This document shows, piece after piece, positions 6,392 through 16,033 of a DNA stretch of 64,000 nt (position 1 is the first letter of the stretch; each line of letters starts with the position of its first letter). Source of the stretch: Christiangramia gaetbulicola. Lineage in GTDB: Bacteria > Bacteroidota > Bacteroidia > Flavobacteriales > Flavobacteriaceae. Both the position numbers and the translations under genes were made by a program. The notes below the pieces were generated by a model. That model saw only the letters and a program-made list of their open reading frames with translations, did not search any database and was not told where the DNA came from. The stretch spans positions 496,001 to 560,000 of the forward strand of contig NZ_QBKQ01000003.1 in NCBI RefSeq assembly GCF_003054225.1. Reading direction: 5' to 3'.

Positions 6392-8857
6392 CTAGAACTT
6401 AAGCCCGAAGATAAAAGCGCCATCCCTTTTTCCTCCAAAGTCTGAAACCACATAATCCAGTCTCAGGAACCTGAATTTCCCGAATCCAAGATTATCGATT
6501 CCCACCGAGTATTCTGAATAAGGATTTCTGTCTTCAGTGATCAACCTGTGTGCTCCAACTACCAGGTTGAAGTTCAGTTTATTGATCAGGGGTAATTTTC
6601 CAAGTGCCCAGCCCTGGAAATCATGTTCGGCATGTATCTCAGCATAATTATGGTTGGTGCTGAGGTTGTAATAAGGCATTAAATTGAATTTACCTACATA
6701 ACTTCCAAAACCTATCCTGGTCTGGTTTCCATTGAAATGTTGATAATCTACCAGGCTGATCTCCTCAGCATTCGAGAAGATCCCTCCGTTTAAGAGATAT
6801 TGGAATTCACCTTTATTACCGAGGTCCAGGTTCTGTCTTATTTCGGCCTTGAACTGGTCAAAATTGTATTTGTTTTCGCTGCCGCCAAATCCTTTTTCCC
6901 ATCCGAGTCTTAATTTGGGATATTTGGATTCATACACATCATAGCGACCATTTGGATAACTCATATATTTCTGGCCAAAAGTGATATCTGCAGTAAGATT
7001 TGTTTTGAAAATTGAATGTCCTTCAAAAGGAAGGCTTCCTAAATTTTCCGGTTGCAGTGGATTATTCGAGGTGTATTCACGATCTTCCCAGTCTATGATA
7101 ACGTGGTCTGTATGGTTCGTTAGGGCCTTCCTGTTCTCCCATGCGAATTCCCCAGACAAATTGATACCGGGAAACACATCCTGACCATAGCCGATCTGGG
7201 CAAAGCTTTTTTCATATAGCTTCATGTAATTTCGCTCGAAGAAAATTGTGGTGATACTATTTAAAAGAGGAGGAATTGGTTCTTTATCATTGATCTGTTC
7301 CGCGCTGGTTCCGCCAGAAATGCTAAGTACTGGCTTATCGAAATTGTTGAACTTCTTGAAAAAACCACCTTTGATCCTGAACCTATCTTCACTTAAACCA
7401 TAATCTATATTTGAAAAGATTCGCCAGTAATTCTCCTGATCTTCACCGGTTCTCTGCCTGTAAGATAAGGTCACATCTGTATTCCAACCCTGCACCGTGT
7501 TGAAACCAATTCCAGTTACAGGAGCACTGATACTAAAACTCCGGTGCTTCCAGGAATTTGTATAAGAATATCCAAAAACTACATCGGTAATGCCAAATTT
7601 ATTGCGGACCGTATCTACAGAGTCCTTATATTTCTTGGTGCTTTTCACTTCCTGGATACTGTCTTTTTTTACATAATCTTCGATCTCTTCGGTAGTTAAG
7701 GGAACCGGTCTTTTTTCTTTCCAGTACAGTGAATCTTTTTTATTGGCTTGCTCCTGGAAACTCAGGATCTCTCTTCCAAAGCTGTTTTTTGTGAATTGCG
7801 GGTTGAAATTATAATCGCTGTAGACAGCCGTGAATCTTCCGTCGCCGCCAAAGCCAAACATTTTAAAACTGAAATCCACGCTTTGCGAGATCTGTATATA
7901 AAGCTGGTTCTCTTTAGAATATTTATAATTCTGCCTGAAAACCAGTTCTTCTATTGGCGGCACCTGCACCGCTTTTCCGGTGGTGGTGAGTTCTACACCG
8001 TAAATTTGCCAGAGATCTTCCACGATGTAGATAAACCCTGAAAAAACACGGTCGTTTTCTCGCTTCGGAGTTACTTTGATCTTGTTAATAAGGTTGCCCC
8101 AGTCATCAAAAAAAGTTCCTTCGAGTTGATACTTGTAGTAGTTAAAAGCGTAATCTGCAATAGGGGAGACCATTTCACTATTGATCTCCAAAGTGTTTTC
8201 GTAAAAAGAAAAGTAGGCCTCCTGCGCCGAATTCAAACTGAAGCCATTATCATCCCCGCTTACTTTAGAAGCGATGATCTTCTCCTTAAAATCATCGGGT
8301 TTCTGATAAGCGATCTCTGAAATGGTTTCACTCAAATAAACAATTCCGCTTCGGGTGGAGTCAAGACCTCCGCCAAGGTCACCCACGTCCTGGCCTAAAA
8401 TTTTCTCAGGAGCGTTCTTGATCCTCCATATTCCACGGGAATAAAAGTCGGCAGTAAAAGACTCCAGCTTTTCGGCATTTAGTTCTCTTATATCAATAGC
8501 ATTTCTAATGATCCTGTTAGCGGGATTATCCCCACTTTGTACCGTAACTTCCTCCAGACTTGTGCTTTCGGCTTTCAAAACAACATCTATTTTAATGGGA
8601 AAAGGCTTAGCTTCAATTTGCTTTTTAAGTGTTTTATAGCCCAGGAACTGATAAACGATCGTGTAATTCCCTGCTTCGTTTATTTTGAGTTCATAGATGC
8701 CGTCATCGTTGGTGGTTGTACCTTTTGAGCCTGTTTCGGTATAAATATTTACATAAGGAAGGGGATTGCCCTTTTCGTCTTTAACTTCCCCGGTGATCTG
8801 AGAAGACATTTGGGAAACTGCAAAAAGCAGCATTAGCCCAAGTAGCTTTTTAAGCAT
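6392..8857 (-). CDS. DUF5686 outer-membrane barrel protein with carboxypeptidase-regulatory domain
   Basis: This 821-residue secreted protein has a signal peptide (MLKKLLGLMLLFAVSQMSSQ), then a carboxypeptidase-regulatory-like beta-sandwich (about 21-105: ITGEVKDEKGNPLPYVNIYT, TTTNDDGIYELKI). Next is the DUF5686 region starting near NPANRIIRNAIDIR. The C-terminal half is rich in alternating beta-strand patterns ending in an aromatic residue (ending FIFGLKF), typical of an outer-membrane barrel. No TonB plug domain is evident, so it is not a standard SusC receptor. Its function is unknown; transport or surface assembly is a guess. It stands alone on the minus strand. Confidence 0.8.
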   Translation of the reverse strand: MLKKLLGLMLLFAVSQMSSQITGEVKDEKGNPLPYVNIYTETGSKGTTTNDDGIYELKINEAGNYTIVYQFLGYKTLKKQIEAKPFPIKIDVVLKAESTSLEEVTVQSGDNPANRIIRNAIDIRELNAEKLESFTADFYSRGIWRIKNAPEKILGQDVGDLGGGLDSTRSGIVYLSETISEIAYQKPDDFKEKIIASKVSGDDNGFSLNSAQEAYFSFYENTLEINSEMVSPIADYAFNYYKYQLEGTFFDDWGNLINKIKVTPKRENDRVFSGFIYIVEDLWQIYGVELTTTGKAVQVPPIEELVFRQNYKYSKENQLYIQISQSVDFSFKMFGFGGDGRFTAVYSDYNFNPQFTKNSFGREILSFQEQANKKDSLYWKEKRPVPLTTEEIEDYVKKDSIQEVKSTKKYKDSVDTVRNKFGITDVVFGYSYTNSWKHRSFSISAPVTGIGFNTVQGWNTDVTLSYRQRTGEDQENYWRIFSNIDYGLSEDRFRIKGGFFKKFNNFDKPVLSISGGTSAEQINDKEPIPPLLNSITTIFFERNYMKLYEKSFAQIGYGQDVFPGINLSGEFAWENRKALTNHTDHVIIDWEDREYTSNNPLQPENLGSLPFEGHSIFKTNLTADITFGQKYMSYPNGRYDVYESKYPKLRLGWEKGFGGSENKYNFDQFKAEIRQNLDLGNKGEFQYLLNGGIFSNAEEISLVDYQHFNGNQTRIGFGSYVGKFNLMPYYNLSTNHNYAEIHAEHDFQGWALGKLPLINKLNFNLVVGAHRLITEDRNPYSEYSVGIDNLGFGKFRFLRLDYVVSDFGGKRDGAFIFGLKF

Positions 8858-8900
8858 GGATTAGATTTTGGATTTTAAGTAGAACGGAAAGATCTTAAAT

Positions 8901-9356
8901 TTATTTGTAATCCTTCTTAATTCGGTCTAAACGACGCTTACTTTCCCTGTCTTTGATAGTTTCCCTTTTATCATAAAGTTTTTTACCCTTGGCCAGGGCG
9001 ATCTGTAATTTCGCGAGTCCGCGGTCATTGATAAACAACCTGAGCGGGATAATGGTCAATCCGGAATTGGTCACTTCTTTCTCCAGTTTTCTTAATTCCC
9101 GGCGTTGCATCAAAAGCTTTCGCTCACTTTTGGGATTGTGGTTAAAGTGGGTGGCATGAGAGTATTCTTCAACATGCATATTAATCACAAAAAGCTCGTG
9201 ATTATTGAATTCACAAAAACTTTCGGCAATATTCGCTTTTCCTTCCCGTATAGCTTTGATCTCTGTTCCGGCTAATTTGATACCTGCAGTATATTTATCC
9301 AGGAACTCATAATTGAACTTCGCTTTACGGTTCTTTATGTTGATAGAATTCTTCAT
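8901..9356 (-). CDS. smpB: SsrA-binding protein SmpB
   Basis: SmpB binds tmRNA and delivers it to stalled ribosomes for trans-translation. The 151-residue protein shows the conserved KFNYEFLDKYTAGIKLAGTEIKAIR and the HNPKSERKLLMQRRELRKLE basic segment (landmarks only), and ends with the basic tail SKRRLDRIKKDYK that reaches the decoding centre. I chose the ATG at 9356, not an in-frame start 18 nt upstream, because MKNSINIKNRKA is the conserved N-terminus and a promoter box lies at 9364-9371. The tmRNA gene is not in this window. Confidence 0.95.
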   Translation of the reverse strand: MKNSINIKNRKAKFNYEFLDKYTAGIKLAGTEIKAIREGKANIAESFCEFNNHELFVINMHVEEYSHATHFNHNPKSERKLLMQRRELRKLEKEVTNSGLTIIPLRLFINDRGLAKLQIALAKGKKLYDKRETIKDRESKRRLDRIKKDYK

Positions 9357-9363
9357 ACAAGCA

Positions 9364-9371
9364 CAAAAATA
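9364..9371 (-). promoter_or_regulatory. TAnnTTTG promoter box for smpB
   Basis: The reverse strand reads TATTTTTG, 7 nt before the smpB ATG. The predicted leader is about 4 nt. It rules out the longer start, which would lie inside the box. Confidence 0.55.
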
Positions 9372-9442
9372 CAAGCTTTAAGCTAATTTCATACTAAAGC
9401 AATTTTAAAATTCGGCGAATATGGATACTAATCAAATATTGC

Positions 9443-9450
9443 TATTTTTG
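9443..9450 (+). promoter_or_regulatory. TAnnTTTG promoter box for the DUF6503 lipoprotein gene
   Basis: TATTTTTG followed by the GC-rich GCGCCAC, 20 nt before the ATG at 9471. Confidence 0.5.
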
Positions 9451-9470
9451 CGCCACTCAAATTGCCTCTT

Positions 9471-10217
9471 ATGAAAAATATATTGATCGCCCTGATGATT
9501 CTTTCCCTCGCCTCTTGTGCCGAGAAAAAAGATGCACTCACCGCCAATGAGATCGTGGATAAAGCAATTAAGAATGCCGGTGGGGAAAGATATAAGAATG
9601 CCGAAATTGATTTTGTCTTCAGAAATCGTGAATACAAGAGCAAAAGAGAAGGAGGGAAGTTCAATCTCCAGAGAAAAATGACCGATTCCACGGGAAATGA
9701 GATCCGTGATATTTTAGATAATAATGGGTTCCAAAGACTGGTTAATGATACCGTTGTAGAAGTAGCCGACTCTATGAAGGTGGCTTACGGGAATTCTGTG
9801 AATTCTGTACACTATTTTGTGCAGCTGCCTTTTGGTTTGAACGCTGAAGCCGCTAATAAAGAACTAATTGGTAAGGACAGTATTGCCGGTCGTGAATATT
9901 TTGAAGTGAAAGTTACTTTCGCTGAAAACGGAGGAGGTACAGATCATGAAGATGAATACATGTACTGGATAGATACCAAGAATTTCGAAGTAGATTACCT
10001 GGCTTATAATTTTGAAACCAATGAAGGAGGTTTGCGTTTTAGAAAAGCCTTTAACCACCGAATTATTGAAGGTATTCGTTTTGTAGATTATGAAAATTAC
10101 AAATATGATGATCTTTCCACCCCACTAAGCGAACTGGACGAACTCTTTGAAAAAAGAGAGCTTGAATTGCTTTCTATTATCGAAACCAAAGATGTAAAGG
10201 TCAAGCTCGGGTCTTAA
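9471..10217 (+). CDS. DUF6503 family lipoprotein
   Basis: A 248-residue exported lipoprotein: MKNILIALMILSLASC is a lipobox signal with Cys16 as lipidated residue. It is followed by DALTANEIVDKAIKNAGGERY, a helix typical of this Bacteroidota family, then a beta-rich body (YWIDTKNFEVDYLAYNFE) resembling outer-membrane lipoprotein carriers such as LolA/LolB in pattern only. I place the start at the ATG 9471 rather than a TTG 9 nt earlier, because the signal peptide begins there. Function unknown. It converges with the phosphatase gene, with 3 nt between stops. Confidence 0.75.
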   Translation: MKNILIALMILSLASCAEKKDALTANEIVDKAIKNAGGERYKNAEIDFVFRNREYKSKREGGKFNLQRKMTDSTGNEIRDILDNNGFQRLVNDTVVEVADSMKVAYGNSVNSVHYFVQLPFGLNAEAANKELIGKDSIAGREYFEVKVTFAENGGGTDHEDEYMYWIDTKNFEVDYLAYNFETNEGGLRFRKAFNHRIIEGIRFVDYENYKYDDLSTPLSELDELFEKRELELLSIIETKDVKVKLGS

Positions 10218-10220
10218 ATT

Positions 10221-10745
10221 TTAATTTATATAAAGCACCTGGCTGGTAGTCTCACCATTAGGAAGAACCTGCACAATAAATAGCGCACCGTTTTCCTTAT
10301 CATCGATATCCCCATATCTTTTTTTACCAAGGATTGCATTGGCGAATTGAGGAGTAGTATTGCTATGGCCAACCACCAGTACTGTTTTCCCTTTCGTAGC
10401 CTCTTGAAAATCTTCATTATAAAGATTCTTAGTGTCGTAATTAAGGATCTCTAATTTATTCATGTCTGCCGTAGGTTTAGCCGTTTGCAGAGTTCGATTA
10501 TAATCGGTGCTGTAAACCGCGTCAAGCTTAACGTTCTTAAGTACTTCTGCCCATTTTTTCGCTCTGGCCATTCCTTCCTGGGTTAGCTCAGGATTTCGAT
10601 TAGAAGAATCACTTCTGTCTTTTTCAGCATGCCTGATCAAATAATACGTGGTGATCTCATTTTGCTGAATATTCATATTGCTTTCTTCTGCAGGATTGGT
10701 GATCCCTAAAATTATTGAAAAGAAAATAGTGATAATATTGGCCAT
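10221..10745 (-). CDS. Histidine phosphatase superfamily protein (SixA/phosphoglycerate mutase-like)
   Basis: A 174-residue exported protein with an N-terminal hydrophobic segment (about 3-15). The catalytic motif is YYLIRHAEKD with Arg38 and His39, followed by LTQEGMARAKKW, AVYSTDYNRTLQTA and the second catalytic His in VVGHSNTTPQ (about 126). The RHAE form is that of the SixA-like/broad-specificity branch, not the glycolytic mutase. A periplasmic phosphatase is inferred; the substrate is unknown. It follows the phytase-like esterase gene by 39 nt, so the two are probably co-transcribed. Confidence 0.8.
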   Translation of the reverse strand: MANIITIFFSIILGITNPAEESNMNIQQNEITTYYLIRHAEKDRSDSSNRNPELTQEGMARAKKWAEVLKNVKLDAVYSTDYNRTLQTAKPTADMNKLEILNYDTKNLYNEDFQEATKGKTVLVVGHSNTTPQFANAILGKKRYGDIDDKENGALFIVQVLPNGETTSQVLYIN

Positions 10746-10784
10746 GGCTAAAGTGTTTTAGTTGAACATTTGACGATGTGAGTT

Positions 10785-11900
10785 CTAATCTGTTACAGAA
10801 CTCCCGTTCTTGATATTTATTTGCATTAAGATAAACTGGTTTATCTGTTCGGCAAAACTGTTGAAATTATTGTCTGAAACAAGTATCAAAGACCGCTCTC
10901 CGTTTTCAAGAGTTGGACCAAAGCACATGCCTTCGATATTGTCTATGATCTCTTTGGTAAGCTGATCTTTAACCGATTTAAAATTGAAGATCAATTTCTT
11001 TTCTGCTTTTTTATATTTTTCGCCCTTCAGTTCATTTTTATCCAGGATGTTGGTGACCTGAGAAGCATCCACATCGAAAATTTTTACGGTGTTACCATGT
11101 GAGCCATATCCAGCAGAATAGGATCTTTCCAGGACTAAAAATCTATCCTGGGAATACTCTAAAATTTCGGTCACTCCATTAACTGCAAAAAAATTGATGG
11201 GTAATTTTGAAACCCCGTCCAGTTTATAGGCGAATTGCTTCGTCGCTTTACCGGTCTCCTTGTTAAATTTGGTCATCCTTACATGAGACCTGGAAGGATA
11301 GATCTTTGGTTTTGGACCATCTTTCTCCAGGGGTAATTCCATTGCGACCCAGTACCCCTTATTATCGATACTCTCAGTAATTCCCTCAAAGACCCCATTA
11401 TTTCTTGGTCTTTGATCTGTATTAGCCTTAAAATGTTCTGGAATCGTATAAGATCTATTTGCGCGGCCAAAGATCGAGACCTCGTAAATGCCGGGATCTT
11501 TGCCATCCTTGATAGCACCTTCACTGGTTACGATAAATTTGGTTCGATCTTTATCATATCTAATAGCCTCCAGATCTAAAACTTTATTTTCAAGTTCTTC
11601 AGATTTTTTAATGCTAATGATCTGATCCAGAGTTATAGCCTTGATCTTTTTACCTTCAATACTTAAGTCTGCTAGGTAAATGCGTGGATTACCGGCATCG
11701 TCGCAAACCATAAATAACTTATCGTTCTTGTAATCTATACCAGATAATCCGCCTACAACGGTATTTTCTAACCTGGTATCTGCAGGTAAAACATATTCGT
11801 CCAGAAACCTTAATTCAACATTGTCATTTTCGATCTTCCTGCTTACCGCGCAGCTGCATAAAACAATAGAAATAAGGCACAGGAGGGTAATTTTCTTCAT
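10785..11900 (-). CDS. Esterase-like activity of phytase family lipoprotein
   Basis: This 371-residue lipoprotein has lipobox LISIVLCSC, then a repeated beta-propeller pattern: GGLSGIDYKNDKLFMVCDD, LEAIRYDKDRTKFIVTSEG, GVFEGITESIDNKGYWVAME and IEGMCFGPTLENGERSLILVSD. These are the landmarks of the phytase-esterase-like propeller family (PF13449 type). The GxxEGI(T/C) repeats recur in each blade. The true substrate is unknown. A phosphatase gene directly downstream makes extracellular phosphoester metabolism plausible, but that is inference. Confidence 0.75.
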   Translation of the reverse strand: MKKITLLCLISIVLCSCAVSRKIENDNVELRFLDEYVLPADTRLENTVVGGLSGIDYKNDKLFMVCDDAGNPRIYLADLSIEGKKIKAITLDQIISIKKSEELENKVLDLEAIRYDKDRTKFIVTSEGAIKDGKDPGIYEVSIFGRANRSYTIPEHFKANTDQRPRNNGVFEGITESIDNKGYWVAMELPLEKDGPKPKIYPSRSHVRMTKFNKETGKATKQFAYKLDGVSKLPINFFAVNGVTEILEYSQDRFLVLERSYSAGYGSHGNTVKIFDVDASQVTNILDKNELKGEKYKKAEKKLIFNFKSVKDQLTKEIIDNIEGMCFGPTLENGERSLILVSDNNFNSFAEQINQFILMQINIKNGSSVTD

Positions 11901-11917
11901 GGGGATTATTTGGATTC

Positions 11918-11925
11918 CAAAAATA
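11918..11925 (-). promoter_or_regulatory. TAnnTTTG promoter box for the esterase-phosphatase pair
   Basis: The reverse strand reads TATTTTTG, 17 nt before the ATG at 11900; predicted leader about 14 nt. Confidence 0.5.
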
Positions 11926-12018
11926 ACAAATGTTTAAGACAATAATAGCAGTTTCTTGGGATACCTAAGCGTGATGATTAGGTACCTTTATTTTATTAAC
12001 AACAAAAACCAATTAGTT

Positions 12019-12204
12019 ATGAATGAAGATCAGATTGAAGGAAAATGGAAACAAGTTCGTGGAGAGTTCAAGCAGAAATATGGCAAACTAACCGATGATG
12101 ATGTAACCTATTCTGAAGGGAAGTTTGATGAGATGCTTGGTCGTATGCAGGAAAAGACTGGAAAGTCTAAAGAAGAACTGAAAAAAGAAATCGATAAATG
12201 GTGA
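12019..12204 (+). CDS. CsbD family stress-response protein
   Basis: A 61-residue soluble, highly charged protein beginning MNEDQIEGKWKQVRGEFKQ and containing KYGKLTDDDV, the CsbD signature, with MLGRMQEKTGKSKEEL at the end. CsbD proteins are induced by general stress in many bacteria, but their molecular role is not known. The ATG at 12019 is chosen because the conserved domain begins there; an in-frame extension upstream has no family support. A near-consensus TACCTTTA box lies at 11993-12000. It stands alone and ends at a strong terminator. Confidence 0.85.
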   Translation: MNEDQIEGKWKQVRGEFKQKYGKLTDDDVTYSEGKFDEMLGRMQEKTGKSKEELKKEIDKW

Positions 12205-12221
12205 TCTTGAATTAATGATAG

Positions 12222-12256
12222 AAAAAAGGCGGTAAAGAAATTTACCGCCTTTTTTA
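12222..12256. terminator. Bidirectional intrinsic terminator (CsbD gene / clpB)
   Basis: Stem AAAAGGCGGTAAA / TTTACCGCCTTTT with a GAAA loop, flanked by A and T runs so it works on both strands. It lies 18 nt after the CsbD stop and 21 nt after the clpB stop. Confidence 0.9.
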
Positions 12257-12276
12257 TTTTGAAAACTAATATTTGA

Positions 12277-14883
12277 TTAATCGTTTTTTGCAAGTTCTTC
12301 CTGGTTCCTGAAAACCAATTCATCATTGAACTCATCCAGTAAAATGATACTGTCTGTATGAATTTTTCCGGCAAGGATCTCTTTGGAAAGTTTATTCAGA
12401 ACTTCTCGCTGAACCACCCTTTTTACCGGCCTTGCACCAAATTGTGGATCAAAACCTTTTACTGCCAGATATTCGATAGCCTCTTCAGTAGCATCCAGAA
12501 CGATATGCTGTTTTGCCAGCATCTTTTTCACTCCTTTCAACTGCAGACCTACGATCTCTTTGATGTCCTTTTGTGTAAGCGGACTAAACATCACGATGTC
12601 GTCTATCCTGTTTATAAATTCAGGTCTTACACTTTGTTTTAATAATCCAAGAACTTCAGTCTTGGCAGCTTCCATGGCTGTATCAAGATCCTTGACATTT
12701 TCAAATTTCTCCTGGATGATATGACTTCCCATATTCGAGGTCATGATAATGATCGTGTTCTTGAAATCTGCCAGACGACCTTTATTATCAGTAAGTCTAC
12801 CTTCATCTAGTACCTGCAACAGGATATTGAACGTATCCGGATGTGCCTTCTCGATCTCATCAAGCAGGATAACCGAATATGGTTTTCTTCTTACTGCTTC
12901 GGTTAACTGACCACCTTCATCATATCCAATATATCCCGGAGGTGCACCTACCAGTCTGCTCACCGCATGCCTTTCCTGGTATTCACTCATATCGATCCTG
13001 GTCATTGCTGCCTCGTCATCGAACAGGTATTCGGCCAGAGCCTTGGCTAATTCGGTTTTACCAACCCCGGTGGTACCAAGAAACAGGAAGGATCCAACCG
13101 GTCTTTTCTGGTCCTGCAGTCCGGCCCGGCTTCTTCTTACCGCATCACTTACCGCGATGATCGCTTCATCCTGGCCAACCACACGTTTGTGCAGGTCCTG
13201 CTCAAGTCTTAAAAGTTTTTCACGGTCACTTTGTAGCATTTTGGTTACAGGGATACCTGTCCATTTAGCAACAACTTCAGCGATATCTTCATTGGTAACC
13301 TCTTCCTGGATCAGTGATTTCTCATTCTGATTTTCGGCTACCTTTTCCTGTAGCTTCTCCAGTCTTTCCTGGGCTTCCTTGATCTTACCGTAACGTATCT
13401 CTGCGACCTTACCGTAATCTCCTTCACGTTCAGCTCTTTCAGCTTCCAGCCTGTAATCCTCAATTTCAGATTTTAAATTCTGAATATTATCCACGATCTC
13501 TTTTTCGCTCATCCAACGAGCATGCAGATCGTTTCTTTCTTCCTTAAGATTAGCCAGGTCTGCTCGTAAAGACTTAAGTTTGGCTTCATCCTTTTCCCTT
13601 TTTATCGCTTCTATCTCGATCTCTAATTGCATGATCTTACGATCCAGTACATCCAGTTCTTCTGGCTTGGAGTTTATCTCCATACGCAGTTTTGAAGCAG
13701 CTTCGTCCATAAGGTCAATAGCCTTGTCTGGAAGGAAACGGTTTGTGATGTATCGCTGCGATAACTCTACCGCGGCAATGATCGCCTCATCTTTGATCCT
13801 CACTTTGTGGTGAGTCTCATATTTTTCCTTGATCCCTCTTAAAATAGAGATCGCACTTTCGGTATCAGGTTCCTCAACCGTCACTTTCTGGAAACGACGC
13901 TCAAGAGCTTTGTCTTTTTCAAAATACTTCTGGTACTCATCTAGAGTGGTTGCACCTATGGCTCTTAATTCGCCTCGGGCAAGCGCAGGTTTCAGGATGT
14001 TTGCAGCATCCATGGCTCCTTGTCCACCTCCGGCACCAACCAGGGTATGGATCTCGTCAATAAATAGCACAATGTTACCGTCACTGGATGTTACTTCCTT
14101 GATTACGGCCTTTAACCTTTCCTCGAATTCACCTTTGTATTTCGCCCCCGCGATAAGCGCTCCCATATCAAGGGAGTAGATCCTTTTGTCTTTTAGGTTT
14201 TCAGGCACATCTCCGTCAACGATACGGTGAGCCAAACCTTCTGCGATCGCAGTCTTACCGGTACCCGGTTCCCCAACCAGCATCGGGTTGTTCTTGGTTC
14301 TACGGGAAAGGATCTGCAGAATTCTCCTGATCTCTTCATCTCTACCAATTACCGGATCTAATTTTCCTTCTTCGGCTAACTGGTTCAGGTTACGTGCGTA
14401 TTTGTCCAGAGAATTATAAGTTTCCTCTGCGCTTTGAGAAGTTACCCTGTCTCCCTGGCGTAATTCAGCAATTGCTGCTTTAAGGCCTTTTTCTGTAGCT
14501 CCCTGATCTTTCATTATCTGAGCTACTTTACTTGAAGATTTAAATATCGCCAAGATCAAATGCTCAATAGATACATATTCATCTTCCATTTTCTTTGCGA
14601 TGGAAGAAGCTTCGTTCACTGTTTTGCTGGCTTCACGGGAAAGCATGATGTCTCCACCACTAACTTTCGGAAAGCTTTCCAGACTCTTATCCAGGATCTG
14701 GTTAAATAGGTTTACGTTAATGTTCAGTTTTTTCAGCAAGAATGGAGTCACATTTTCGTCTACCATAGTAATGGCTTTAAAAATGTGTTCGTTCTCAATT
14801 TGCTGATGGCCCATTTCCTGAGCAAGCTGCTGCGCCTGCTGGATAGCCTCTTGTGATTTTATGGTAAAATTATTAAAGTTCAT
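12277..14883 (-). CDS. clpB: ATP-dependent disaggregase ClpB
   Basis: ClpB is a cytoplasmic hexameric AAA+ machine that pulls polypeptides from aggregates with DnaK. The 868-residue protein has the Clp N-domain (about 1-150), AAA-1 with Walker A GEPGTGKT (204-211) and Walker [14 protein letters not shown], the long coiled-coil middle domain (about 400-530, specific to ClpB), AAA-2 with Walker A GTTGVGKT and [11 protein letters not shown], and a C-terminal small domain. Upstream I see neither a CIRCE element nor a TAnnTTTG box. A short GTCA-AAA-TGAC inverted repeat at 14937-14947 is too small to call an operator. Confidence 0.97.
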   Translation of the reverse strand: MNFNNFTIKSQEAIQQAQQLAQEMGHQQIENEHIFKAITMVDENVTPFLLKKLNINVNLFNQILDKSLESFPKVSGGDIMLSREASKTVNEASSIAKKMEDEYVSIEHLILAIFKSSSKVAQIMKDQGATEKGLKAAIAELRQGDRVTSQSAEETYNSLDKYARNLNQLAEEGKLDPVIGRDEEIRRILQILSRRTKNNPMLVGEPGTGKTAIAEGLAHRIVDGDVPENLKDKRIYSLDMGALIAGAKYKGEFEERLKAVIKEVTSSDGNIVLFIDEIHTLVGAGGGQGAMDAANILKPALARGELRAIGATTLDEYQKYFEKDKALERRFQKVTVEEPDTESAISILRGIKEKYETHHKVRIKDEAIIAAVELSQRYITNRFLPDKAIDLMDEAASKLRMEINSKPEELDVLDRKIMQLEIEIEAIKREKDEAKLKSLRADLANLKEERNDLHARWMSEKEIVDNIQNLKSEIEDYRLEAERAEREGDYGKVAEIRYGKIKEAQERLEKLQEKVAENQNEKSLIQEEVTNEDIAEVVAKWTGIPVTKMLQSDREKLLRLEQDLHKRVVGQDEAIIAVSDAVRRSRAGLQDQKRPVGSFLFLGTTGVGKTELAKALAEYLFDDEAAMTRIDMSEYQERHAVSRLVGAPPGYIGYDEGGQLTEAVRRKPYSVILLDEIEKAHPDTFNILLQVLDEGRLTDNKGRLADFKNTIIIMTSNMGSHIIQEKFENVKDLDTAMEAAKTEVLGLLKQSVRPEFINRIDDIVMFSPLTQKDIKEIVGLQLKGVKKMLAKQHIVLDATEEAIEYLAVKGFDPQFGARPVKRVVQREVLNKLSKEILAGKIHTDSIILLDEFNDELVFRNQEELAKND

Positions 14884-15041
14884 TATTTCTGTTTTTTAAA
14901 ATTCATATGTCAAGAGGTGTACCATTAAAAATAAATGTCAAAATGACGCATACTCCTGAAGAATATCAAGACAAAACGGCAGTTTGCAGAGAAACCATCA
15001 AAATTTATCCTTTATTTTTCTCTATTAAATTTACTTAGATT

Positions 15042-15049
15042 TACTTTTG
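15042..15049 (+). promoter_or_regulatory. TAnnTTTG promoter box for ytxJ
   Basis: TACTTTTG, 14 nt before the ATG at 15064; predicted leader about 11 nt. Confidence 0.5.
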
Positions 15050-15063
15050 CGAAAAAGAATGTT

Positions 15064-15465
15064 ATGGGATTATTTGATAAAATGTTCAATTCAGAAAAGA
15101 AGGAAGAGAAAGTAGAAAAGAAGTCAACGCCCTGGATAGATCTTAATTCCATGGATCAGTTAGATGAAATTGAGAAGAATTCAGAAGATCATACGGTGGC
15201 TATTTTAAAGCATTCTACCAGATGCGGTGTAAGTAAAATGGTACTTAGAATGTTTGAGGCAGATTACGATCTTGATGACAGCAAACCGCTGAAGCTTTAT
15301 TTTCTGGATCTCATAAGTCACAGGGATATTTCTAATGAGATCGCAGATCGTTTTAGCGTGAGACATGAAAGTCCGCAACTTATCGTTTTGCAGAACAGGG
15401 AAGTGGTGCACCATTCTTCACATCAGGAAATTTCAGCAAATAAATTAGCTGAATTTGTAGCCTAG
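15064..15465 (+). CDS. ytxJ: Bacillithiol system redox-active protein YtxJ
   Basis: A 133-residue thioredoxin-fold protein with a single active-site cysteine: HSTRCGVSKMVL, Cys54, the monothiol motif of the YtxJ family. The family co-occurs with bacillithiol biosynthesis and is proposed to be a bacilliredoxin-like protein that removes bacillithiol from proteins. The first 25 residues are charged and probably flexible (KKEEKVEKK). The C-terminal half has the thioredoxin-like VRHESPQLIVLQNREVVHHSS with the cis-proline position at SPQ. bshC at 51086 in the same window supports a bacillithiol-producing cell. Confidence 0.85.
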   Translation: MGLFDKMFNSEKKEEKVEKKSTPWIDLNSMDQLDEIEKNSEDHTVAILKHSTRCGVSKMVLRMFEADYDLDDSKPLKLYFLDLISHRDISNEIADRFSVRHESPQLIVLQNREVVHHSSHQEISANKLAEFVA

Positions 15466-15590
15466 GCTTTTTACTTTAGGAGTACTTCATAAGTATTTAC
15501 CCGTATTTTTTGACAATAGTGGCTTAATCGATGCTTTAACCTGTTGATTATCAATTGGTATCTCTATTTTTAAAATTCAAACTTAAAAAT

Positions 15591-15983
15591 ATGAAGAAGC
15601 AAATAGAGCGATCGGGCGCGTTTCAGGATTATATCGCTGAAGCAGTAAAAGCAGGTAATAATATTTATATCTCAGGACAGGTTAGCCTCGATGATGAAGG
15701 TAACCTTATAGGTGAGAACGATATGAAGGCACAGGTAGACAGAGCCTATCATAATATCGCAGAGCTGCTTGAAAAATTCAACCTTTCCATGGATAATATT
15801 GTCGATGAAACCTGGTTCGTTACCAATGTGCAGCATACCATGGAAAATATCGATGAGCTATTCGAGGTAAGGCATAAGCATTACGGCAAATTTCCGGAGG
15901 TAGCTAATACTCTTGTTGAGGTAAAGTCTCTTGTAATGCCCGAGCTGATGATAGAAATTAAATGTATCGCCCAGGCTGAATAA
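15591..15983 (+). CDS. RidA/YjgF/Rid family protein
   Basis: A 130-residue Rid-fold protein. GNNIYISGQVSLDDEGNLIG, NIAELLEKFNLSMDNIV and FPEVANTLVEVKSLVMPELMIEI match the family's strands and C-terminal motif. Classic RidA deaminates reactive enamine/imine intermediates with a conserved Arg near the C-terminus (R105 in the IPAR motif). Here that segment reads VKSLVMPELMIEI with no Arg, so this is more likely a Rid subfamily of unknown activity. The start is the ATG at 15591, where homology begins. It ends at a strong terminator. Confidence 0.8.
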   Translation: MKKQIERSGAFQDYIAEAVKAGNNIYISGQVSLDDEGNLIGENDMKAQVDRAYHNIAELLEKFNLSMDNIVDETWFVTNVQHTMENIDELFEVRHKHYGKFPEVANTLVEVKSLVMPELMIEIKCIAQAE

Positions 15984-15984
15984 A

Positions 15985-16013
15985 AAAAGCCCCCGCATTT
16001 TGCAGGGGCTTTT
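15985..16013. terminator. Intrinsic terminator (RidA gene / fahA)
   Basis: Stem AAAAGCCCC / GGGGCTTTT immediately after the RidA-family stop, with A and T runs on the two sides. It can serve the convergent fahA gene that ends at 16034. Confidence 0.85.
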
Positions 16014-16033
16014 CTATTTTATAATTGAATTTG

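Noticed and set aside
9462-9470. TTG start 9 nt before the DUF6503 lipoprotein ATG.
   Set aside because: It would add three residues before the signal peptide with no support. The ATG at 9471 is the natural start.
12358-14806. Several open frames of 60-116 residues on the plus strand inside clpB.
   Set aside because: They are antisense to conserved ClpB codons, have no promoter, and their translations resemble no family. They are codon-bias shadows.
14937-14947. GTCA-AAA-TGAC inverted repeat upstream of clpB as a heat-shock operator.
   Set aside because: Four-base arms are too short to be distinguished from chance in AT-rich DNA, and I recall no matching regulator. No CIRCE-type repeat is present.
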